From positions 24,699,319-24,763,318 of the forward strand of contig CM041644.1 in assembly GCA_023333625.1 (NCBI GenBank): DNA of 64,000 bases, written 5' to 3'. A program made the position numbers and the translations under genes. The stretch comes from Bothriochloa decipiens (Eukaryota > Streptophyta > Magnoliopsida > Poales > Poaceae). Under the pieces are notes generated by a model. That model ran no database searches, was not told the origin of the DNA, and saw only the letters and a program-made list of their open reading frames with translations. This document shows, in pieces, positions 11,855 to 22,726 of the stretch (position 1 is its first letter; each line of letters starts with the position of its first letter).

Positions 11855-12345
11855 ATGGAGGAATCTGCCACATGTGGTCAAATAGAGAGGGGCTGGACTT
11901 TCATACGTTCTAAATACTGTTTCAACTCTAGTGGCTCCTCGGTTCTGTGTCAGGATGCAGCGAGAAAGGCTCCTCGCTGCCAGATGGTATCCATAGACAC
12001 CAGGTTGGCGATTGATGCAGAGCTATCGGTCCACCAGCAGACTGATTGCTACGACATTCAAAATAGACAACTCTTGGCACTTCGTCCACGTGATCAAATA
12101 TGTAGAGGTTGGATTTTCTTGCTTTTGCAGTAAAACTGAATAGCTATGTCTCATCCGTGCTGCACTAGATCAAGGCGAGACTTGTTAAGATGAACTCGGT
12201 GCCAACGGTTTACAAGAAACAAGGTAAAAATAACCACCAGGGGCCACAAGACCAGCTAAAAAATGACCAAGCGACCGATGATTACACCACCCTCAACAAA
12301 GCTTAACCCTCCTAATTATTACATCATGGTACAATTGTCTCCATT
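11855..12345 (+). repeat. Dispersed repeat, copy 2, with a 92-codon ORF
   Basis: The part from 12055 is related to 6984-7330. A further short block (GGTTGGATTTTCTTGCTTTTGCAG, about 12109) recurs as GGTTGGACTTTCTTACTTGTGCAG near 14774. The ORF at 11855-12133 matches nothing I recognise and overlaps the repeat, so I do not call it a gene. Confidence 0.5.
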
Positions 12346-13442
12346 GGACAATCAAAACACTAATCAAAACATTGGTTATGATGTACTTGAACATCACACC
12401 TATTTTAGAAACATATAACAAGGGCATGTATGTAATTTCATAAACACTTGACATCATCTGACCACATGGTTAATGCTCAGTACAAAAGGAACAACACCAA
12501 CAAGATTTTGGAGGAAAATTGATCAAAAGCGCTCAGATTCCAAAACATGCACAAATTAGCCCTCCATGTCTTTCCCTCCACATCAACAGCAACTATTTAG
12601 TCAAATGCACCACGAGTAACAAGCATCATAGGAAAAGGAGGTAAATGCACAATGAGTAACAAGCATCAAAGGAAAAATAGGGTAAACTTTGCAGGGTACT
12701 GTTCAACGCAGTTGAATGCGCAGGGTCTGGACTTTCTTACCTTCTCAAAAATTTCAACAGTTCTCTATATTCTCCAACACCTTCGCATCCTTCTTTCCCA
12801 TACTCTTTCCAAATTGGAAAAAATCCCCCGTCCTGCCACCTTCTTCCCACGCACACGATGGGTTTCCCACGCTACATCTCATCGTCGAACCATATATTCT
12901 CGACGCGTGCCTCGCAGTTATTAAAAATGCAACATAGCCTCTGAACACCAACCACTTCTACGTTGCCCATTGGGCTTGCGGCGGCAGAGGAAGGTGTACT
13001 CCGGTGGTTTCTTTTTGGTGTGCTGTAGTGGCTCTAGTGTCCATTTGGAGGTCGGAGGAGGGGCTTTCCCGGTGGAGTGCAGCGGCATTAGTGTCCGTTG
13101 AGGAACCGACAGATCCTATCCCTAGGTCTCCTTCCTCCTCTTTTACTGTTCATTTCATCCGATCCACTAATTTTTAAGCTGCAGTGCACTTGTTGGTATG
13201 AATGCTAATTAATGTTATACTTGATTTAGCTGATGTTGTGATGGTCTAAGCTCCGTTATTAACTGCTAGTCTAGATTACATATATATACCTACTACTCTA
13301 AATATGGATGATCTCCTACTCTATGTTTAGGTATTTCCTGTAGCATAAGGATGTTGTGGATTTCACTAATGAATCTTTGTTGTATTATTTTCCTCTTTAG
13401 TTATGTCATTATTTAGGAAACCGAGCCTTAATACACACTAAC
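12346..13442. other. Non-coding stretch upstream of the F-box relic
   Basis: It contains no supported gene. The GC-richer part at 12960-13140 could be the former promoter/leader of the F-box gene. A TATA-like ATATATATACC lies at 13278. Confidence 0.4.
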
Positions 13443-14551
13443 GAGAGGAGGACGGGTGCATTTGCCAGCCTCCCAGATGATATCATTCTCGATATCCTCC
13501 ATTTCATCCCCTCTCACTCCTTGTTCTGCTGCAAAATGGTTTGTAAATCCTGGAAAAGACTCATCTTGGACCCCATGTTCATTCAGCTGCTGCCCCAAAC
13601 TATGGCTGACTTCTTCTACGAGACTTAAAATGGCTATTGACACTTCACCAGCGTCACGGGGGAACCACCCTCCTTGAAATTCTTGCCTTTGACATTGAAA
13701 TGGTAGCCATCTCAGATTGCTGCAACGGCCTCCTCCTATGCTGGTGCCACGTGACTGATGGATACTGCTATGTTGTCTACAATCTAGTGACCAAGAAGTT
13801 CAAGGTACTGTCGCCTAGCACCAGGGATGTTGGCCATGTGGTTGGTGAGGCTCACTTGTGTTTTAATCCCACGGCCTCATCGCACTTCCATGTGATAGAA
13901 TATGTTGATAGTGAAGACGTTGTGTGCATAGTTGTGGAGATATACTCATCTGAAATAGTGGCATGGATCTACAAGGAATCTCAATGGGGCGAGGAAACTG
14001 ATGTGACATTTTTTAGTGCATAGAGTGTGTTTCTTAATGGTTGTCTGCACATTATGGGGTACGCTAACTACTCCAGGATACTTGTTCTGGATATGGAGGG
14101 AAACAAATGGAGTAAAATTGATAGGCCTGATGGTGCTATACACTCCAAGCATCAAGCTTAGGGTCTCTTATGTTTGTGTCTTGTTGATGACACTCCGTTT
14201 AGAACCTAGCTTTTAATCTGGATCCTTGAAGACTATTATACTAACAATTGGACACTCAAGCATACAGTCAACACCCAGCAGCTGTTTGGAATGACTGATA
14301 TGTGATTTGGTGCTTGTGAGCTTATGCAAGAGAAGCACACAGTGATTACAGTTCACCCAGAATGGAATTTGATTTTCTTTGCTGGTAGGGATGGAACAAT
14401 CATTGCATACAACATGGACCGTAGAGAAGTTCATGACATCCATCACAGTGTCCATTGGTATGGTAGACGTCTCATTAAAAAAGAGTTCGACTGTAGACTA
14501 GTCTATCTTCCATATGTTCTCTTGATGTCAGATTCATTTGGATCCATTTGA
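13443..14551 (+). pseudogene. F-box protein pseudogene with F-box-associated region
   Basis: From 13443 the frame reads FASLPDDIILDILHFIP followed by CCKMVCKSWKRLI, a clear N-terminal F-box, the motif that binds SKP1 in SCF ubiquitin ligases. It continues with PQTMADFFYET to a TAA near 13626. After a frame change at about 13640-13700 the next pieces are typical of plant F-box-associated (kelch-like beta) domains: SDCCNGLLLCW, VYNLVTKKFKVL and GYANYSRILVLDMEGNKWSK, then IAYNMDRREVHDI near the end. At least four stops and several frame changes interrupt it. The total length of about 370 codons agrees with intact grass family members. Grass genomes carry hundreds of F-box genes and relics, so no specific substrate can be named. 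Confidence 0.8.
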
Positions 14552-15690
14552 TGTATCTGTCTCTCATGACATTTTAAATGGACCAATGTTGTTTTCTTAT
14601 CTATGGACTCAATGATGGACATTGTAATTATATGTCAACTACATTAGTGTGTCATTATGTCGCGATGTATGGCGTGATACTTATCTAGCTGCTGAGATAT
14701 ACAACGTGCAGTGTTTCTTGCGTTTAACATTAGGATAACATGAGGTATGTCCGGTGCAGTCAGATTTGCAATGGTTGGACTTTCTTACTTGTGCAGTTAA
14801 GTATGTACAACTGGTGTGGGCGGACAATCCCTTCTGCCACCCAGCATTACATTTTTCTGCTGTGATACCCCTCGATTACTACTCTGGTGATTGTAGTAGT
14901 AACCACGAAGACCAATAGGAACATACTCAAGCGATGGAAACGACTATGTCTTTAGCAAGGAGCAGATGTTCCTATGGGTGCGACTTTTCCAACGAGCAAT
15001 TTTAGCGAAGCGGCGTTCTCGCAAGAGCACTAGCAAGGAGGATGAGGTGGAGGCTTTTTCCTCCCTCTTTCGCTACAAACTCAAATCCCGCATAATCCAT
15101 GAGTTTAGTAGCTAAAATAAGGTGGGTAGTTCAAAAGCCCCCAATAGTTGTCCAAATCAGCAGGGAGTAATCATTATGTAACTTCTTATTAATCAAAGTC
15201 GGGTCAAAAGATCTTTCAAAAATAAATCGGTGAGGCTTTTGTTTTGCGATATTGTGCTATTTTATTTACTTGCACTGTATTAGTTCTTTATTCAATCCTG
15301 GGTGTGCTTGCCTGTTCCTTGCAAATTAGGCCTTAGGAACCATTCAGTCATGAACATTTCCTATTAACAAGCTTGCAGTAGAGTAATATGTTTTTTGAAA
15401 AAAATGTAGAATAATATGTGGCAGCCTCAGCTGAGAGCAGACTAGGGTGTTCTCCTAGGCTGAATCTAATTCCTCTTACTAAAAAACATGAAATATGTGG
15501 TAGTCTCTGCTTTGGAGCAGACGGGGCAGTCTCCCCGCCCATAGGCTTGAATTTTCAATGAAATTTTCGCTCCGTGCCCGCCAACACGCAGATGTCTCTC
15601 TTGCCCTTACACATGGAAAATATGTTCACCTAAGACAAGGTCATTTGTGGTATTATGGTGACAACATAAATGCGCAAGGACAGGCCCTCT
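14552..15690. other. Non-coding stretch
   Basis: Nothing codes here. A short block at about 14774 is shared with the dispersed repeat at 12109. The left end of the following CACTA element may lie here, but no CACTA terminus is visible. Confidence 0.45.
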
Positions 15691-15942
15691 CCACCCCCAT
15701 CTCCCATTCTCCCAGCCACACCCATCTCACTTCCTGTTCTCTCCACTTTCAAATTTTCAAGCCGTGCCGCCACGCTGCTAGTCCACCCCACTCAGAGCAC
15801 TAGACGCCATCGCCGCAACAGCTTGACTCCAGCTTCGATCCCCTAGCTCGGCACCCGTCGTGATCCATCGGATCCGAACCCTAGCTGGATCTCGATCCGG
15901 TATGCCATCATCAACGCCTGCCGCACCAGCTCTGCAACGACA

Positions 15943-18585
15943 ATGAGACCTCGGGGCCGACAACGAACACTAGCCAGTCAAGGCAGAGTAACAGGTACCA
16001 AGATCCCTTTTTATGATGTGTGTTGTATTGTAGTGGTTTTTTATGATTTTTTATGACCTTAGTGGTTGAACCTGGGTTGATTGTTGCTGACACGTATTTG
16101 CACACCCCTGCTCTATTGTTTACATTTGGTTTAAACTTTAGTTTATTAAATACCTATGTAACGTAGATGTAGAGGAACCAAATCATTTTGAAGAAGCACG
16201 GATTACATATATCGCAAGCATTCAACTAAAAATGCAAGAACTTGGACTATCTACGTGCCAAAACCCTATGTCTCCTACAAATGAAAAAAAGTCAAGCAAT
16301 GATCTGGAATATATCCCAGAACCGTGTGAGTTCACTGACAGTGGCTATGAAGCAGATGAAATAGATTTAGACTTTGAAGCTGAGCTAGAGTCCCTACCAG
16401 TTAAGTTGTTTGTTCTGTTCTGTATTTTGTTCAGGGGCAATGTAATCTACACATGCTTGCTACTTATGTTTATTTCATATCCTTCAGTGTTAGGTTCTAG
16501 GAAGGCATAGAGGAGACTCTGCTAGTAGGACAAAAGGTTTTGGTAATATGGGTTTCAGGCAAAGTTGTACAAAGCGAGTGATGCCAGCAGCACTAAGTTA
16601 ACTGGTGTTTGTAGTTGGTCAGGTAAACATAAAGTGCTTGATGGATCAGGAGGAAGCGACCACAGCCCTATGCGCAACTTCTCCCCTCTAGATAACAGTA
16701 GCTATGACAAAGATGGAGAGGGTCTCTCTGAGCAAACTGCTGTCTTCCTTTAGATGCAGAACAATAGCGAATGTTGCGAAGGTTGGTATTAACCTACATA
16801 TCTCTATTTGTTGATTTGCAATAGCTATTTGACATCAAGGCTACTTGTATAACAAACAAAAATTCTGCTAGATGACAATACCCATGCCGTAGAGGATCCT
16901 TCTGAGCAAGCTACTGTCTCCCCCGACCCATAGAACAATAATGAAATTGTCCAAGGTTGGTATTAACTTGCATATGTCTATCAATCAATTTCGCACTATC
17001 TATTAACAATCCGAATGTATGAAAACTATATAGAATGACCACTGCCAAGAAAGAGGAAATGATGGGGAAAAGGTATGGGACTTATGCTTGATGGAATGAT
17101 TGGTGCATTTGGAGGAATGAGGATGCCTATCTCTATTGCCAAGGGGAACAGATGGCCACATGATGCACTGCAAGCCGCCCAGTTTGCCTCAGCGGCCAGT
17201 ATAGTAGTCGTGGATCAAGTACATTACAAGACACCTGATGGCAAGGTCCATTTTGAAAATTTTCTACATAAGCTATATGTATGCATCGCTACCCCTTGTT
17301 TACATTCAACTGTGCCTTGAGCAATTAAGAAACTAATTTAATTTGCATGCACGCTACTACAGAAAAAGCTAGCCTTTGACCAGCATCAACCACCAACGAG
17401 AGATGCTTGTTGGAATGTGTTTAGGTGTGCTATGAGGCAGGAACGCTATAGGTTAAAGAAACTCTACTACAATAAAGTCCCTGCTGATTAGATCATGACA
17501 TGCTCTCCTGTCCAATCCATGAATGATAAGCAGTGGAATGACCTTGTCCAATCTTGGTCGAGTGCAAAGAACAAGGTGCATGTGTAGTCATCGAATGCCT
17601 GTCTATTCCTGCTATGGTCTACTTATGCTGTAGTGTAACACCAATGACGTTACAGGATGTATCTATGAAGAATAAGAAAAACCGTGCAAAAGTTAATTAC
17701 CATCAGGCTACAAGGTCTCAATCCTATGTTGTCAAGCTCTGCAAATTTGTAAGTGATGGTTTCATTGTATTGTTACTGGGACTTTATATATATGAACTGA
17801 AACTCATGTGCAATGTGAACAGATAGAGGACAAGAGGAAGGCCGCACAACAAAATCAACGACTTGATGAACAATAAGAGGGATCCGATGCATATGTTAAT
17901 GTTGTGGAAGTCTTCAAGGAGTTCCATACCAGTAAGAAGAAAGGCCTTAGTGACGCTGCAAAAGAAGCTATTGGAAGTACCTTCACTTAATTTACATGAA
18001 ATTTGCAATTATACACCAATCTATATGGTACCTGAACATTGTGCTTATGTAATCTCTGTTAGCTCTCTATCATCAATATGCTATGCAATATCTATGCATT
18101 AGTTGTTATGGATTAATCTCCTGGGTTTTCAATTTAAGTCCTCTACCACTATCTGCTATCTTTATACCACTATCTGCTACCTAAAGCTTAACTCTTTAAC
18201 ATACACAGGTAGCTATGGAAAGTCTGCAAGCCGCCTGTGTTCCTGAAGGGGGGAACCAATGACTAGTGCTGATGTTGTTTGCAAGGTCATCTGTGACTCC
18301 CACGGCAAGAATGAGTCCTCGTAACCAATTAGCAACAACCCTTTTCTAAAGAATACTGGTATCCTAACAAGCTCCACCATAACAGATACATTGGCGAAGA
18401 GGATGCTTCGACAAAAGCTTTTTGAGGAACAGGTTAGTTTAGCTACCCTCGTTGAGGAACTAGCTAAACAGAAGATGAAGGCATAGAAGATTGTGATGGA
18501 GTTTGGGGATTACAAGAAACATCAACAAGAGCAGCACTAGAAGGTCCATGAGGAATTATTGGCTGCCATTTCTTCTAGTAATTAA
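15943..18585 (+). pseudogene. CACTA TNPA/Ptta-type (Transposase_24) gene, decayed
   Basis: An ATG at 15943 follows a TC-rich leader containing AACCCTAG. Several exons can be followed. One at about 16232-16400 is acidic (YIPEPCEFTDSGYEAD). One at 17075-17280 reads GNRWPHDALQAAQFA. One at 17363-17575 reads NVFRCAMRQERYRLKK and later KQWNDLVQSWSSAKNK. One is bounded by GTTACAG and GTAAGT (17655-17750) and carries NKKNRAKVNYHQATRSQSYV. The last, to 18585, is rich in Gln/Lys/Glu and probably coiled-coil. The KNRAKxxYHxATxSxSYV block and its order are typical of the Ptta/En/Spm Transposase_24 family, accessory DNA-binding proteins of CACTA elements. Stops (for example TAG within 17460-17500) and frame changes make it a pseudogene. 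TNPA-type proteins bind subterminal repeats; an array of suitable form lies 250 bp downstream. Confidence 0.72.
16718..17015 (+). repeat. Exon-plus-intron tandem duplication in the CACTA gene
   Basis: Two diverged copies about 170 bp apart each carry a short exon with SEQ(T/A)xV followed by the splice-like AAGGTTGGTATTAACxTxCATAT. Copies start near 16718 and 16892. Confidence 0.7.
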
Positions 18586-18829
18586 CTATGGGTCTGCTGC
18601 TGTTGTGGCCTTGATGTCGTTAACTTTTGTGGTTTGATGTGTAGACCTATGTGCTGGTTTGATGTGTGGACTCGTGCTGGTTTGTTGTGGTGAAACTCTT
18701 GCCGTGGCATGCTGCATGGTGTGAAATGTAAATTAGTTTCTGTGATGTTTTCGAATGGGTGTTTGGATGATTCCATCTTATTTCTATGATGAAATGAATA
18801 TCGGCTGTGGGCAATCTAGGGCAGCCCAT

Positions 18830-19267
18830 GTGGTCGATTAATAATGGATCGTTGCTCTACACGTGCAATTGCCATGGCACGACACGTGTGTTTCTAAGTA
18901 ACCAACACGCGGTTCAATAGCGTGAAGCCACGTGGCGGATTAACAAACGAAACATGGATGCAATCCACAATGGCATGTGGCAGAATGAGAGATGGCCACG
19001 TGTTCAGATAAAACCATGACAGATGGTCCAATGAAGCATGGACAAGTGGGCTAACAGGGACGCGAAATGTGTGCCAATAAAAAATTGACACGTGAACAAA
19101 TAAATAAACGACAGATGGTCCAATAAAATAGAGACAAATGGGCTAATGGTAACACACAACCTGTGCTAGTAAGAAAGTGACACGTGATTCACTAGTGTCC
19201 CGACACGTGGTCCTCTAGGAGACTGAAATGTGGAAGACCCTGAGCACGCCATGGGCGCCTAATGGCC
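18830..19267 (+). repeat. 23-bp subterminal repeat array with CACGTG cores
   Basis: CACGTG occurs at 18860, 18884, 18929, 18997, 19089, 19181 and 19204. The spacings are 24, 45, 68, 92, 92 and 23, i.e. near multiples of 23. Cutting the sequence every 23 bases gives about 18 units of the form CACGTGGTCCAATxA...GA, the intermediate units being decayed (CAGATGGTCCAAT, CAAATGGGCTAAT, AATGTGTGCCAAT). Such arrays close to a CACTA end are the usual binding sites of TNPA-type proteins. Confidence 0.85.
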
Positions 19268-19521
19268 GTCTTTGCCGTCAATGTACACATACGTAGCCCT
19301 CATGTATGCATACGAAAAACTTTTGTGACGTCCACATGTTGTTCATCGAAGGTAGGCTTCCTCGAAGATTCCTTAAGGATCATCACAACTACATATGTGT
19401 GAGACGAGTTCCGCGACGGTGGCCTTTTGGTCACAGATTCCTCATGAACTTAAATAGTGATGAATTTCGTACCTATCGTGACAAAAATAGTTCATCACGG
19501 TAGATCTTATCTCTACTAGTG
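19268..19521 (+). repeat. CACTA right terminal region
   Basis: This stretch holds several copies of a GTGACG/CGTGAC-like motif and ends TTATCTCTACTAGTG. It contains no gene. Confidence 0.65.
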
Positions 19522-19529
19522 CTTGGCGC

Positions 19530-21275
19530 CGATGGACCGACCTAATAATGAAGAGCAAGTAAGGTCAAGGATCAATGGACCAAGAAGGTTACATGATGCC
19601 ATGTAGTGGATCATGTCATTCGGAGACTTGGTGGTTGATGAAAAAGCAAAATGGGCTCAAGGCAAGGGTATAACCTATAGGTCCATTTTGTTTTGGACTC
19701 AAGACACCATAGAGGGTGTGAGTGGTTTAGGATCGATAGCCGAACAATGAAGAGGGGAAGTCTTTGGAATTCAGTTCATGAGTGCCACTAGGTCTATCAT
19801 TCATGTCGATGCAATAGGTTCTACTGTGCGAATGAAAATCCTTTGCAAAATGTTAGGAAAATGCTAACACACAAGCACATGGAGATGTACATTTGATGGT
19901 GTTGGCACATTTGCAAATGTGGAGTTGTTTGCGTCGACGGTGAAAATGATTATTTTACAAGCATCGGACGCTGAGCTGTTAAGCGTCGAACATTGGGCGA
20001 GCGTCTAGATCGTTGTCTGAGCTGAGGCTGGTCTGGTGCGTGGCGTCGGACGTGTGACGTCAATGTCCAGAGTTGACTAGACATGTGGCCATGGAACTTG
20101 AAAGCGACGGACGCTGGGTGGCAGCGTTTGACGGTATTTGTGCCAGGCGTCCGATGGGCGTTAGACGCTACTCAGTGGTGACTATGAGATTTGACCGATC
20201 GACGAACGCCGTGGAGCTGCGTCCAATGGTGAGCGTCAGACGCCGGGATTAGCATCCAGAGGTGCATATAACGGCTAGTTTGAATTGCTGTTTTTGGCTC
20301 GCGATTGTTGCAAGTGTCTGACGCCGATGACCCCTGATGATCGATGTGATGAGGGAAATGGCTAGTTTTTGGATGTGGAGGCTATAAATAGATGGTGGTC
20401 GGGGCATGGCCACCACTCTTGACTCTCTAACCTTCTTGACATTCTATTGAGCTGAAGTTTTGCCCTCCTTCTCATCTCGCTAGCTTGATTGCTAATCTTG
20501 AGTGGGATTGAGTGATTCGAAGTGCATTTGCATGTGGTGATACATCTAGTGGCACTTGCGGATCGTTTGGCCGGTGATTTCTTGTTACTCCTGGTGAGTA
20601 CCGTCACCTAGCTGGCTTGGAGGCTGTTGGAGGCGTTGGGAATAGTTGGTGATTGTTCTTTCCCACCTCCGGTTGATTTGTAAGAGGTTTTTCTACTTGT
20701 CCTCAGCGGAGTGCCAAAAGCAACTCTAATACACTGCTCGTGTCATTGAGTTACCTCACTTGAGAGTGGTGTCTTGCGGTGCTCTTGCAAGAGCTTGCCT
20801 TGTGAGGCCTTGACTTGCAAGTCAAGAACCGAGGAACTATCTAGGTGTTGGTCGACAGAACGGGGAGTTAGCTTGTCAGTGCACAAGTGAACCTCAGGAG
20901 AAAACTCATTGTGTCATCCCATGTTTCTCGTGATTAGTCTTCATTGTGATTGTTGTCATCATGATTGATTGGTTACTATTTTGGTGATTGGCAACATCTT
21001 CACTTCACCGTCGGTATTGAAGTCATCCTATCTATAGTGTAGCTTGTGTAGAAATAGTTTTCTTGCTAGCTCATTAGTGTAGAAAGTAGTGGCGTAGCTT
21101 TTGAGTGACATGGAGATCATAGAATATACTAGAAATGTCAATAGAAGGCTTGCCCACCATTTAGGCTATGCAAAACCCATGTTTACGCCGTTTGTTTAAC
21201 TAACAAGTTTTGTCTAGTGATTTGTAGACTTTTAATTAGGCTATTCACCCCCCTCTAGCCATTTAGAACCTTACA
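19530..21275 (+). mobile_element. LTR retrotransposon relic, probably a solo LTR
   Basis: The right part has LTR features in plus orientation: a TATA box (GCTATAAATAG, 20381) after a GC-rich U3 with repeated GCGTCGGACGCT-like words, a 3' region with TTAGGCTATTCACCCCCCT (21236), and an end near CCTTACA (21275). A possible LTR start is TGTTAGGAAAATGCTAACA at 19851; 19530-19850 also looks like retroelement DNA. No primer-binding site follows and no target duplication could be matched. The exact family is not resolved. Confidence 0.55.
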
Positions 21276-21289
21276 CCATCTTATTATCT

Positions 21290-21740
21290 AACCATTTAGA
21301 TTCTTTCAGCTATCCACGGAGTCACCCAACCTGAAAATTGGCCGTTGCAAAGGCTCCTTGCGAGGGGCGACTCTAACGACGACTGGGGGGGCTGTGTGCT
21401 TCTTGATACCTCAGCAAAAGTACCAACATCATCAAACGGAAGTTTGTTTCTCTATCACCCTTTAGCTTCTGCGTTATATTGTGTACCTTGGTTGTGTCCT
21501 TTACCTTACTATCTTAGTTGATACGCAAGTTAATAGGATTAAAAACTAGGTTGCATAACTATTTCGCAGTAGAGATAGCAACATATCTAGCAAAACCTTA
21601 GTTGCACATCTAGATAGTTTATCTATACATACAGGTTCCGCTTAGGTTAAAACTAGAGGCCATATTTTAGAAATTTTTAAGTTGCCCAATTCATCTCCTC
21701 TTAAACGTCACGGTCGCTACGAGATGGATAGGTAAGCGTC
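21290..21740 (+). mobile_element. Second LTR relic
   Basis: The text resembles the 3' half of another grass LTR, including GTAGAGATAGCAACA and the terminal-region style CCCAATTCATCTCCTCTTA. Boundaries are not visible. Confidence 0.35.
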
Positions 21741-21837
21741 ACTGGGTCAAGAGTTAGTTGTTTGTTCTGCTAGCTGTTGTCCATCCATGCGAGTTAATTA
21801 CGTAGCACACCATGCACGCACAGTATAAATACCAGCC

Positions 21838-22105
21838 GGGTCCTTTGCCAAGTGCCATAGGCACTCGGCAAAGCTACTTTTGCACTCGGAAAAGGCTGCT
21901 TTGTTGAGTGTCGGATATCGGGCACTCGACTAAGGCTTTTCCTGGCACTCGGCAAAGAAAAGCTGCCGTGATGGCCCAAGCCACGGTAATGGCCATCTTT
22001 GTCGAGTGTCCCGCGCTAGCACTTGGCAAAGACTTTATTTATTTATTTTATAAAAAATCTTTACGGAGTGCCGCCTTGCCTAGCACTTGGCAACGAATTT
22101 TTTAA
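21838..22105. repeat. CACTA subterminal motif cluster (CACTCGGCAAAG type)
   Basis: About ten copies of GGCACTCGGCAAAG or its reverse complement CTTTGCCGAGTGCC lie within 270 bp, on both strands, for example 21843 (minus sense), 21861, 21944, 22018 and 22083. This word is the familiar subterminal repeat of many maize/sorghum/Setaria CACTA elements. No CACTA terminus is seen at either side, so it is a fragment. It is of a different family from the CACGTG array at 18830. Confidence 0.75.
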
Positions 22106-22421
22106 AAAAAAATCCTTATATCGATTCCATTTCTATTTATGATTCCAAAATACACCCACTTCACAATTCATGGGAAGGTTGCAATCACTGATATCTTTGT
22201 GCTACAATGAACATAAACAACCAGCTAAGGATCTTTACTAGACAAACTGCAATGTTCGTAAGCACCAGCAAACGGACCAAACAATTATCTTTGTCAAATA
22301 AAAATCAGGAAATAGATTTGGTACACATATAAGAAAACTAAAGCTCTGTACACATATTAGGATGAGTAAATTGTGCAGCAAGAGAAGGGAGGGCTTGGTC
22401 TGTATGACTTATTAATTCACC

Positions 22422-22726
22422 TCAAATAGTTGTTGCCACTGCATATAATGATGGCTCACCAGCCATCCTTGTCTGTGTTTCCCTTGGACAGCCATGGCAA
22501 GAACTCGTCTCAACCTGAGGCAGACATAAATTCCATTTCAGTTGACTACAAAGGAAAATAATCACCACAATATAGGGACAAGAAGAGTGTGGTCCATTTT
22601 TTTAATGGAGAAGAATTCATTGTCAAAATTATAAGTGAGTAGCACGAGAGATTTATCAGTCGAAATATACAAATCTCACCCAAACATTTGGTGGGCACAC
22701 AACATCTGCAATCTGCAGTAGATGTT
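22422..22726 (-). pseudogene. Two-exon fragment of an unrecognised plant gene
   Basis: On the minus strand exon 22726-22680 (47 bp) is preceded by the acceptor TTTCTTACAG and followed by the donor GTGAG. A 165-bp AT-rich intron ends GCCTCAG, and exon 22514-22422 ends in TGA. Both exons share one phase: HLLQIADVVCPPNVW, then VETSSCHGCPRETQTRM and GEPSLYAVATTI before the stop. The C-rich CHGC element might bind a metal, but I recognise no family. I found no convincing upstream exon, so this is either the 3' end of a lost gene or a fragment captured by a transposon; CACTA subterminal repeats lie 320 bp away. It could also be a chance pattern. Confidence 0.4.

Larger units (their letters stand above)
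15690..19521 (+). mobile_element. CACTA (En/Spm) DNA transposon, 3' part; left end not found
   Basis: A decayed spliced TNPA/Ptta-type gene (15943-18585) is followed by a 23-bp subterminal repeat array (18830-19267) and a terminus ending CTCTACTAGTG at 19521. Its reverse complement, CACTAGTAGAG, is a normal CACTA terminal inverted repeat. The three bases after the end are CTT. I could not find a matching CACTA end to the left, nor a TNP2/TNPD transposase, so this is a non-autonomous or truncated copy. Confidence 0.72.

Noticed and set aside
11855..12133. 92-codon ORF as a gene
   Set aside because: It overlaps a dispersed repeat shared with 6984-7330, where the frame is not kept.
18830..19267. 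CRISPR-like or satellite array
   Set aside because: Units are contiguous without unique spacers, and the place beside a CACTA terminus in plant DNA explains it as subterminal repeats.
15690..19521. Complete CACTA element with both ends
   Set aside because: No CACTAGTAGAG or CACTAC-type terminus was found on the left between 13400 and 15950, and no TNP2-type transposase.
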